Assembly (NCBI GenBank): GCA_034670405.1
Contig: JAXDDX010000159.1
Location: forward strand, 186,001-250,000
From: Hoplostethus atlanticus
Lineage: Eukaryota > Chordata > Actinopteri > Trachichthyiformes > Trachichthyidae
Reading direction: 5' to 3'
DNA length: 64,000 nucleotides
A program made the position numbers and the translations under genes. The notes under the pieces are model-generated. The model did not search any database. It was not told the origin of the DNA and was given only the letters and a program-made list of their open reading frames with translations. How positions within the stretch are numbered: the first letter of the stretch is position 1; every line of letters starts with the position of its first letter. This document shows positions 1-64,000 of the stretch, in pieces.

Positions 1-64
1 ATGAAAGTCTGTAAAACCTGCCATGAAACCTGCCTCACCCTGCCTTAAAGAGCGGCTGGCCCTA

Positions 65-228
65 TGGTGTCTATTTTAGGACCTCCTCTTCCTTCCTTTC
101 TACATCATGCGCCTCTTACTCCTTCTTCTCAAGCTTCCCTCTCCTTCTGCCTTCCCGTTTTTCTTCCTGAGAAGGAGTTAGAAGGAGGATGGAGAAAATG
201 GAGGAGGATGTCCTAAAATAGACACCAT
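65..228. repeat. Small foldback element (164 bp)
   Basis: ATGGTGTCTATTTTAGGAC at 65-83 is the exact inverse of 210-228. The interior is purine/pyrimidine-rich and partly self-complementary. It resembles a very small MITE. No convincing target duplication. Confidence 0.7.
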
Positions 229-956
229 GCAATCCACCGTTGAACAACTTCACTAGTCTGGGTTTCAATGGAGAGTTTTAATGTCCCAACTACTTTCAAC
301 TACTTTCATTTTTTGGCATGAAAATGGTCAAATTTAAAGATACAGAAATTGGAGCTTCAATCCAAACGTATCGGCATTCAAAAACCCATATTTTTGGAAC
401 CCTATACTTTACCATCAGGACACAGCAGCAAACTTTACACTCAACTTTTGTTCTCACACTCTGAGCATCTTTCCCACCTCTGATACACAAACACAGATGG
501 CTGAAGAGAGAGAGACAGAGAAGTAACTGACAGATGGAGAGAGAGAGAGCGTGCGTGCGCGAGAGAGTGTGTAAAACACATCGGAATAAAAGAGGAGAGA
601 CGTCATTCCTCCCAAAAAACAAGAATACCTCTCTTCTCCTGTTGTCTGTTAGGAGAAGAGAGGGAAATGAGGAGATGGAGGAAAGTGAAATGATGAAATG
701 ATAATAGCACTGAAACAATAATACTATTAAAAAATACTACTACCACTAATGATAATGTAAACATATTCATGAAGAGTTGTGTGAAGAGATGTAATCAATC
801 CAAATTAAACATTACTGACTGGCTGCTATCTGATTTTCAATAAAATCCCCATATATCCATTTAATCCTAGTACACAGAGAGAGCTAGGTATTGCGCCATA
901 TTTTGACAGATCTTTAGGGTGGAAAAACACTGAGGAATAAGGTTTCTAATAATTCT

Positions 957-1080
957 AATTGGGCATGAAAATGGTGAAATGTAAAGGTACTGAATATCAG
1001 CACAAAATATCAGCTATTTGCAATTTCAAACTAATAGTGTTTGTATTGTCCTTCAAAAACCAATATCGGTCAAAGCCTAA
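957..1080. repeat. Reverse-orientation fragment of the MITE family
   Basis: Reads in inverse as the family left half (GGCATGAAAATGGTGAAATG, CACAAAATATCAGCTATTTG, AAAAACCAATATCGGTCAAA). A weaker second fragment in the same sense lies at about 300-395. Confidence 0.5.
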
Positions 1081-1214
1081 TGTGTATGTGTATACAGCAG
1101 GCAACAGTAAATATGTCGTCTCCCACATGGCCAATCAGTGACCTGTAGTTGTAGTTGTAGTGCCCCCCCCCCCCCATCATGGGGGACAATAATCAGAGAA
1201 AAGAGACCACCCAC

Positions 1215-37045
<35,831 letters not shown>

Positions 37046-37054
37046 TTCTGGACG

Positions 37055-37782
37055 CAGGAAGTATTGCTCATACAGGGAGCAATGCTATAGGTGCGGTAGA
37101 TACAACGGAACCTCAAGCAAGAATAGCAAAAATATTGCTATTCTGTGTTGACTAAATCCAAGCTACCAAGGAGGACATCTTTGTCGTAAACATCAATCGC
37201 CTTAGTTACCGTTGTCTAGCAGGGGCTCCATGTTGCATTCCGGTCCTATGAGGAAAATCGTTCAGACACTGGACGGTTTAATTACGTGAAAGTGTTCACA
37301 AGATTGAAGTCGTTTGAAGACGTCATGATTCAAGTATTTGTAGACTTTGGTAGCTCCTAGTCGGCTTTTACACACGAAACACACGTGAGTTATACCTTTG
37401 AGTTCAGCTAACAAACAGCTAACAAATGTGATGAAAATTACTTATTTTATTGTTTTTATTTGAAAAAATATACCATTCGCTACACTTGACTACATGTATT
37501 TCCTTGTTGGTGATGTCAAAATTCGGAAAGTTGGAGAAATCGGGATCCATCACCAAATCTAAAGTTCTTCAGTAGTATTTACTAGCTGAATGCGGATTCT
37601 ACCCTCTTTCCCATAGGACAGGAATGCAGCATAAGGAAAACGTAAAACGGAATCACGAAGGTGACAAGTATACAATATACCTTAAATCTCCTTATTCTAC
37701 GTTTAATATGTACAGTGTCTAGTTTATGTACACTTTATGTAACACAATTATTTTTCTCTGTGTTAAGAAAATGAAAAAAGAA
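37055..37782. other. ift172 5'-flanking region
   Basis: No TATA box and no complete RFX X-box was found; GTTACC at 37205-37210 is a lone half-site. An imperfect palindrome GAATAGCAA...TTGCTATTC lies near 37120-37145. The promoter should be here, but its start site cannot be set. Confidence 0.35.
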
Positions 37783-37854
37783 TGGAGATGCCGGGGATTG
37801 AACCCGGGGCCTCATACATGCAAAGCATGCGCTCTACCACTGAGCTACATCCCC
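37783..37854 (-). tRNA. tRNA-Ala (anticodon TGC)
   Basis: A 72-nt cloverleaf reads on the minus strand. The acceptor stem GGGGATG pairs with CATCTCC and includes the G3-U70 wobble, the identity element of tRNA-Ala. The D arm is GCTC/GAGC, the anticodon loop TTTGCAT gives anticodon TGC, and the T arm is CCGGG-TTCAATC-CCCGG. Box A and box B are intact, and the discriminator is A. A run of six T follows within a few bases as a Pol III terminator. It looks like a functional gene, in the spacer between ift172 and cad. Confidence 0.95.
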
Positions 37855-38519
37855 ATTACACTTTTAATAATGGAAGTACATGTTCTTGATTCAGCTCTAG
37901 TGATATTGCATATTTATGTTTTGATATCTATTTTATTCTATACATGACCAATGGAATGACATCGAGTGGAGAAATGCAAAACATTTTCGAGTCTCCAGCC
38001 CTTTTTTCCAGAACAGGGGCTCGAAATCAGATTAGTGGGTCAGCGAGCTAACTTTGGGTTCAACCTTGGATTTTCAGTCTCACTAAGGTGGCTCACTTTA
38101 TAGGAGGGTAGATAAAAACCTCCTCACCAATCAATTCTGAAAAATTGAATCATCATTCCTAGAGGATACCGTGGACTTTTAAAAAAAACTTTACTTCAAA
38201 AATTCCATTAACAAAACCAGATATGAACAAAAACATTGTAATCAAATGAAGGAATAAATAACTGTACAGAGGGATATTATTGAATTAACTGCTAGTAAGA
38301 AGGGCTCTTTGCAGGGCAATGGTGTTTAGAGATCGACAGAACACCTTTGCTTTCCATAAGGATTCATTATATTAGACATATGATAAATGTTCCTGCCGAT
38401 TTACCCACTCTGGATATAAAAGAGGGCTTCTATCAAAATAGTGGGTAGCTTAAAATAGCTGGCTATAGTTATCAATAATGAATTTTACTGTTGCATATAA
38501 GTGTGCTGATTTCTTTTTT

Positions 38520-38870
38520 AATTACAGAGAGATCTCAAATCTGCCATTTCTTTCCAAAGTAATCAAAAGGGTTGTATCCAGCCAACTTACTGAATTCTTG
38601 TCGAATAACTATTTGATCTGTTTCAATCTGGTTGTAAGTATTTCCATTCCACTGAAACAGCACTCACAAGAGTGGTCAATGATCTCCTGTTAGCTATCTT
38701 TTCTAACTCAACCTCAGTAGTATTTTTAGTTGACTTGATCGCAGCCTTAAATACGATTGATCATACTATACTTTTAAATTGCCTTGATAGGTATCGGTGC
38801 TTTCTTGGTTTAAGTTCTATCTACTTGATAGAATGCACTGCATGTCACAACAATATCACCTCAGAGTGTT
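38520..38870 (+). mobile_element. L2-like LINE reverse transcriptase fragment
   Basis: The broken frame shows REISNLPFLSKVIKRVVSSQL then LVDLIAALNTIDHTILLNCL, the characteristic non-LTR reverse transcriptase segments before the catalytic box. It continues in the same orientation at about 40930-41935 after other insertions. Confidence 0.8.
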
Positions 38871-38891
38871 GGGAAGTTAAAGCCACGGGTA

Positions 38892-39191
38892 GTGGGGAAA
38901 CGGATGGCCCTGAGATCCCAGGCCACAAAAGCGGAGGTAGTACAAGATGAAGCATGGCTTAGTATGACAGATGAAGATGAATTTGAAGATGTGTTTGAGA
39001 ATTTAGCGGCCCACCCCAAAGTCAGGTCACCCCATATTCATGGTGTCACTGAATCCAGCATGCTAACTGTTGCACGGCTTCCTCGATGCCTTCTTCAATG
39101 CCAGAGGAGAGAAGAGGAGTTGTTGAAGGAAATACGGGGTCTGAGAACCACCATCCTGCAAACCACAACTCCAACTGTACCAGAGATGTGA
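38892..39191 (+). other. Unrecognised 99-residue open frame
   Basis: An uninterrupted acidic-to-basic frame with a predicted helical C-terminal part (CQRREEELLKEIRGL). I do not recognise it. It lies between the LINE fragment and the TGCD-family remnant and may belong to the same inserted element. There is no splice or promoter evidence. Confidence 0.2.
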
Positions 39192-39979
39192 TCACATGGG
39201 GCGACCCCAGGCACAGGCTTTGCTGAGAGCCCCAGAATGGAATTACCCACTCCAGCGCCATGATGTCGGACAGCGAATGACTCTCTGCAGTTACCAAGCA
39301 CATTGCCAATGGCAGAACTTGTACTACCAGCAGACCTGCCGGAGGTCAGCCAGATAGTACATAAGCAGATAAGCAAAAAATCTTTCAAATCTGGAAAGAA
39401 GCCCAAAATTTGTGTACCTCTTGGGTCATTCTTTTGAAAAATCCCATTAGCCACGTAAATTTAAAAATGGCTGCCATTTTTAATGATTGCTGCCATTTCG
39501 ACCATTTTTTACCATATAATTTCATTGTCTGGGCCGATTTTGATGATTCAGGTGTCGAATGACAGGTTTTTAACTATGGAAAATTCAAATTTATACATCA
39601 GAAATCCTTTTTATATCGCCTTCTGCCATTTACTCAGACTAATTTTAAAAGTAATGTGAAAAATATGCATAAACACATTATTTCAGCAAAACCTTTATCA
39701 GAAATGATGTATCAAAATGGTCATTTTATTTGCACCTGAGGAGCTGAATATGATCCTTTGGTGACTACTGTTTATAGCATTTGTACTGCGTAGCATAAAA
39801 CATACAAAATGTAAAATGCAGTCATGTGTAACCTGAACACTTTAGGATCAATGTATATTTTTCACATTGAAGACATCTGTAACCTGAATAACCTGAACAT
39901 TCCAGGATCAACAGTTCTGTTAGAGTAAATGTAGCTACATGTATAATCAACTAACCTATGCTCTGGATTGAAACGGAGC

Positions 39980-40706
39980 CTAATCTTCACATCTGCAGCT
40001 ACACAGTGCTGTACAAGCAAGACCAAAGCTGTACCATTTGCACCTTCCACGGCATTCAAATTTGCATCCACACTTGGTCAGTTGTTGGCAACTCTCTGCA
40101 ATAGGGGGGAGATCAGTCCACAAGATCTGCCACAGATCACCTTTCTTGATCCATCTCCAGTCGGCAATACTTTGTGCTTCTGGTTGACAAAGTATTGATT
40201 GACCCCATATGCATCCTGCCTGGTAGGCAGCACGCTTTACATGCTGGAGTAGAGCAGCTCGAGTAGGAGGGATGGCTTCGTATGGCCTCTGCTTCCGAGC
40301 AAACATGTCCAGCCTTGCATCATCAACACCATCAGCTGTACTTCGACCTGTCATACATCATGACCACAAAGTTTTCCAAGATATTCATGTCGGCATCATC
40401 TATTGTTGGTAGATACTGGCTGAGTTTGCTGAAAACATCAGAAGCCTCGTCACAAACATCCCAGGTTTGCCATGCAGTCTTCTTGCCTTTACCACAGAAG
40501 TCTGATACAACATCGCAGCCAGTGAAGGCATGGAAGAAGAGAATTCCTTTGCTCTTCTGCAATCCAATAGACAAAAAGAGTTCATGGATGGGAATCCATC
40601 TCAGGTTCTGGCCTTGGCCAAAGGCGTTCGCCTATGACTTACTTTCTAACAAAACAAAGACTCGGGACTTCCACGTTGGAGATGCTTCAACTCCATTTAA
40701 TGACTG
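39980..40706 (-). pseudogene. Remnant of a multicopy TGCD-motif / Cys-rich-tail family
   Basis: Minus-strand frames show, in order, QNLRWIPIHELF, FFHAFTGCDVVSDFCGKGKK, MMYDRS, then PPTRAALLQHVKRAAYQAGC and a Cys-rich end (CGCKFECRGRCK, CTALCSC). This matches a protein family I recall as multicopy and uncharacterised in fish and invertebrates. A stop near 40620 and a frame shift near 40350 show it is decayed. The GCD motif before a GKGKK stretch resembles FEN/XPG-type nuclease architecture, but that is only an inference. It interrupts an L2-like LINE. Confidence 0.6.
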
Positions 40707-40929
40707 AGCAGGAACCACTCAACCACTGTGACGTCACCACCAACATAACAGACAATCAATCTCAGTAATCAATCTCAACCGCTACAGTAGCACACATATG
40801 TATTAATCGTTGTAGTAGTTGCTGTACATGCTGTATTTGATTCATATAGAGTTCCTAAATTAATAAATGCTTGTTCCAAGGATACTGATGCTTCATGTAA
40901 CTTAGAGGATGACCTACAGCCTAGCACTG

Positions 40930-41935
40930 AGTGCCTCCAAGTGATTTGTCTCGGCGCAGGAGCTCATCCAGGCTCTTGTCATCTCCCGCTTGGACTACTG
41001 CAACTCCCTAATCAACTGCCCCAAGTTCTCCCATGCAACTACCCTTCTCCGTTATCTACACTGGCTCCCTGTAGCAGCTTTCACCCAGACTCTGGTGCTA
41101 GCCTACAGGGCAATAAAAGGAACAGCTCCTTCTTATCTCCAGGCTATGGTCAAGCCTTTCACCCTGCCTGGATCTGGAGTCTGGATCTGAGCAGGGAACC
41201 GTAGAAATACTTTGTGCATCAAACCTGCAGCGCAGCCGAGAACGCCACTGACAGGGTAGTACAAACAACAATCTGTCGATGAGTGGGTGGAAAGCCAGGG
41301 TACTTATACAGGAGGTGATGGCAGATGAACCGCAGGTGTGAGAGGCAGAGCAGGTGAGAGAGAGGTGGATGATGAAGCCAGGGAGGAGCCGGAGTCTGGA
41401 GCCACGCCCACCAACACATACACACAAACACAGACAGAGACAGACAGGTAGAGAGACTCTGCTAGGAGGCAGAAGTGGAGGGCGTGACAACGGCCGTTCT
41501 ACCCGGTCACGACTCTTCTCTGTCCTGGCCCCACAGTGGTGGAATGAACTCCCCACTGATGTCAGGACAGCAGAGTCGCTGCCCATCTTTCACCGCAGGC
41601 TGAAAACCCACCTCTTCAAGAAACACTAGCCTGACCCTTCCTCTTAGCACTTATTTGTCTTCACTTACTTGTCTTAGCACTTGCTGATATGCTACACTTG
41701 TCTGTGCTCTTGTTTATTAGCTCTTGTTTATTTGCTTCACTTATTTGTCTCATTTGTTTTATTAAAAAGTAGGTAGATAACTTATTGCACTTTTACCTTA
41801 CACTGGTTCTGCTCTTAGATGCTTGTTTAGGACGGAAATGCACTCACGATTTCTGGTGACTAGTAGTTCTCTTGCCTACCTATGCTGAATGTACTTATTG
41901 TAAGTCGCTTTGGATAAAAGCTCTAGTGCTCAAGT
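40930..41935 (+). mobile_element. L2-like LINE 3' part with 3' UTR
   Basis: SRLDYCNSLINCPKFSHATT and LHWLPVAAFTQTLVLAYRAI, then after about 300 bp of inserted GA/AC-rich repeat the C-terminus FSVLAPQWWNELPTDVRTAE to LKTHLFKKH at 41629. The tail TGTAAGTCGCTTTGGATAAA is near 41900. Internal deletions make it dead. Confidence 0.8.
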
Positions 41936-43840
41936 TCTAGTGACCTTGTTATTATGACCTGAGGAAAACCTAAAGTGGCTTGCGCAATTTGTAGGTATAA
42001 AGAGCCTGCTCACTCTTAGAGGGGGAGAGAAACGCTTGAATTCTGTTTGAGCTGTATAGTGATTTCTCCCCATGCTGCAACATGATTAAATGATCACTCT
42101 ACTTCAACAATATTCAGTGACAATTGACTTCGTTGACACATTTCCACAACACTTGTAGCAAGTTAAACTAGTTTAGTGTTGACTACGACATTTCTGTTGT
42201 GTAGTGATATTGACAAGCTAACATCACACCAAAACACTTGTTTTAAGGAGACGTAACTAGCTATTATTTTGCTGCATTCATCATTTAAAAATGATACCCT
42301 TACTTTATCCAAAAGCAGACCATTTTTAACTCTTCACTGGTTCATTACTCAACATTTGTGTGAAATGGTTAGTATGGATAGGTAAATAAATGTGCTGTAA
42401 AATACTTGACTGGTTCAGAGACTTTATGGGGGTGGATAAAGTAACAAATACTATGTCAGTTATTTTATTTCTTAATTTCTTAATTCTTAATTTAATTTAA
42501 AATGACTGGGAAAAAGGTGTGTATACCTGTAATTCTTAGGGAAAAAACATTTAGTCATCTTGGCAAATAGTGGTAAGTACAGTGATTCAATATTGATTGA
42601 CTTTTGGTATTACCAAGAGTTCTAGATTAAGTTGGTTTATGACGGGGGTGAAGTAGTGAGAAGATCCTTAAATTTAATGTCCACTATTAGTTCAATCTTA
42701 GAATCGTCCCTGCTGAGTCCACCACCCACCACCCACTTTGAGTTTCCTATCAAAGCTCATTGAACCAATCTGTTAGCAGCTTGGATTGTCAGCTTTCCCC
42801 CCGCCCACTCAAGCCAAGCTCTCTGAGGCTGCACTGAGACAAATGGCTTCTGTGAATTACAGTCTATATTACAGATTACAGTGAGCCACAGAACCACTGT
42901 CAATGATGTAAGCACTGCAAGCTTAATTCTGTGTGGGCTAAATCAATTTATTGCATTATACCTTCACAGACAAAGTTTCACTAGATAACCTGTATACTGA
43001 ATACTCAAATTTGTTGAAACAAACAAATGTGTTGAATTGATACGTAGCCTACTTGTTTTGTATACTGGTCTAACTAATCTCAAGTCACATTACAATTAAT
43101 ATTAAATAATGTACTTTGCAAATTATTTTCTTAACAAATAACAATTAACCTCACACACACACATTCCAATTAGAACATTACTATTATAGTGCTTCTCTCA
43201 CCATATAAAATAGACAAGTAGAATCAATACATTTAAACTGTTAAAAATTAAACACTTTTCATTTAAAATTCCAATGATAAAATAATAAAGAAATTAAATT
43301 AAATAGGGTAATAAGTATGAGTAAGGCACACAGGACTTTGTCAGGAAGTCATGAAAATTGAATAGCTCAAATCTGAGGAAGGGTTCGAAATGAAAGAATC
43401 ATCAAAAAGAGTCGAACTACCTAGCACTACCACTATAAGTGACTACTGCAGGTCTAGTACGTCTCCTGTTCCTCCTCCAGCGTGGTGATGATGTCAGGCT
43501 TGACACTACCTAAGGGCTGTGTCAAGCCAGCCAGAGACAGCCAGAATAATACCAGAAATATGCTATTTTGCCTTCAAAATAAAATATCCCCAATTTGTGT
43601 GTGTCTTATTGGCAGCCCTGCAGCTATGGCAAGTACAGTGCATTACTGTGGTAGCTTGTTCTCTGGCTGACTTTGACATCAGGAAGCATACGAACCATTG
43701 TATAGAACCATTTTATAGGAACATTTGTGCTATTGCTATGGGTTAGAAAATCCATCCATTTTCTAGCCGCTTATCTGGTCAGGATCGCCACGGCGACAAG
43801 GCAAGTAGCGCAGGCCCCAACTGGCCTTTATTTTGAAAAT
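41936..43840. other. Spacer without gene
   Basis: AT-rich unique-looking sequence. ATCCATCCATTTTCTAGCCG near 43752 is a common fish dispersed-repeat motif. No supported gene. Confidence 0.5.
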
Positions 43841-43844
43841 GTCA

Positions 43845-44218
43845 GCGGAAGTGTTGTGTGTTATTGAGTCTTGGCGCTGCAGGCGATCTGACTGACTTCC
43901 ACGTTTCTGGCAGCGTGTGGGACACTCTTCAATCGTCCTATACGACCAACCGGCCTATTACCTCACTAAACTCATTTGACCTTTTATTTTCTCTCGCCGT
44001 TTACGCTGGGCTCAGCAAAATAACGACAGACTTCTCTTTGGACGTCAAATCCTTTTTTCATCGAAGGTTTTTGTCGTGTCGGCCACATTCGCTTGCACGC
44101 GCAGCGTGAGTTTCACGTGGGAACCGGAGTTCATCACTTCTCCGATATCAATCACTACTCTGATAATATCAATCAGTTGTCTGACATCGGTCATAATATC
44201 TGAGAAATGCTGACAAGC
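43845..44218 (+). promoter_or_regulatory. cad: cad upstream / 5' UTR region with E-box
   Basis: This GC-richer stretch, different from the AT-rich spacer, precedes the cad ATG. It has no TATA box at a suitable place. GCGGAAGT at 43845-43852 is an ETS/GABP-type site. CACGTG at 44114-44119 is a canonical E-box, 100 nt before the start codon. In mammals the cad promoter is TATA-less and its E-box just downstream of the transcription start binds Myc/Max and USF. The transcription start itself cannot be placed from sequence. Confidence 0.55.
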
Positions 44219-63743
<19,525 letters not shown>

Positions 63744-63856
63744 GTAAGGCAGTTACAAATAAAACTTGAGTTTAATGTTATTTTCAAGGTTTTTCTGCTA
63801 TATTGGATGTTATGCACTGATGAAGGAAAGGAAAAGGGCGTATAATATCGGACAAT

Positions 63857-63930
63857 GCTTACAAGTAGGATTCAAACCCACAATGTTGCGAGTGCATGGT
63901 GTACGCCCAAGATGCTAAAGCTAACTCAAG
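63857..63930 (-). repeat. tRNA-like / SINE-like fragment
   Basis: In inverse it has GAGTTAGCTTTAGCATCTTG and a box-B-like GGGTTTGAATCC at the expected spacing. No full cloverleaf forms. Confidence 0.35.
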
Positions 63931-64000
63931 TTCAACCTAATTAAAGCAGAGAGCTCTATCAACTGCTTTTCAACCAGTAAAATGTTTCATGTCAAGCTTG

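Noticed and set aside
296-718. 140-residue minus-strand frame near the window start
   Set aside because: Low-complexity, hydrophobic translation of an AT- and GA-rich intron with no homology.
37200-37215. Possible RFX X-box upstream of ift172
   Set aside because: Only one half-site (GTTACC) is present, with no correctly oriented partner at 0-3 nt spacing.
43440-43505. KRAB-linker-like peptide SVKPDIITTLEEEQETY on the minus strand
   Set aside because: A single short match followed by a stop, without a partner domain, zinc fingers or splice support. True KRAB zinc fingers are not expected in teleosts.
44207-44218. Upstream in-frame ATG of cad (MLTS extension)
   Set aside because: The ATG at 44219 has better context and gives the catalytic residues the same numbers (252, 336, 338) as mammalian CAD.

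Overview
This is nuclear DNA of a bony fish, most likely a teleost. Two split vertebrate genes with GT-AG introns account for the coding content. The rest is dense in fish-type transposons (BEL/Pao, Tc1/mariner, hAT, PIF/Harbinger-like, L2-like LINE, Penelope-like GIY-YIG remnants, tRNA-derived SINE-like pieces) and in long AC/TG microsatellites. The species cannot be named from the sequence alone. There is no bacterial gene, operon or CRISPR array.

Region 1 (1215-37045, minus strand) is the 5' part of ift172, intraflagellar transport protein 172 of the IFT-B complex. I could place 22 exons. Their lengths sum to 2442 nt, exactly 814 codons, with every splice phase consistent from the start codon at 37045 down to 1215. 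The remaining C-terminal half lies before the window start. The introns hold a Tc1 remnant, a hAT-type transposase remnant split by a foldback element, two decayed BEL/Pao retrotransposons (intron 16, 8.35 kb), an intronless nmrk-like pseudogene (intron 15), several foldback elements and many copies of one short hAT-like MITE family.

Region 2 (37046-44218) is the spacer between two divergent genes. It holds a well-formed tRNA-Ala(TGC) gene, an L2-like LINE split by other repeats, and a minus-strand remnant of a multicopy family with a TGCD motif and a Cys-rich tail. The spacer ends in the TATA-less upstream region of cad, which has an ETS-like site and a CACGTG E-box.

Region 3 (44219 to the window end, plus strand) is the 5' part of cad, the fused CPSase II / aspartate transcarbamylase / dihydroorotase of de novo pyrimidine synthesis. 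Fifteen exons encode 763 codons plus one base: the glutaminase domain and the first part of the CPSase. The glutaminase catalytic residues fall at Cys252, His336 and Glu338, the numbering of mammalian CAD, which fixes the start codon. Intron 3 (7.4 kb) carries a Harbinger-like element with an internal tRNA-Lys-like sequence, a GIY-YIG remnant, a TA-flanked MITE, a Tc1 end and a LINE 3' end.

The two genes are functionally unrelated (cilium assembly and nucleotide synthesis). The most interesting signals concern how repeats touch splicing. Three introns end in long (UG)n tracts that leave no adenosine for a normal branch point over 65 to 156 nt. A MITE terminus supplies a good branch-point motif 20 nt before one cad exon. 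ift172 exon 9 has two in-frame donors 36 nt apart. No wholly new gene system is evident; the candidates for follow-up are these repeat-splicing arrangements, the MITE family and the TGCD-family remnant.
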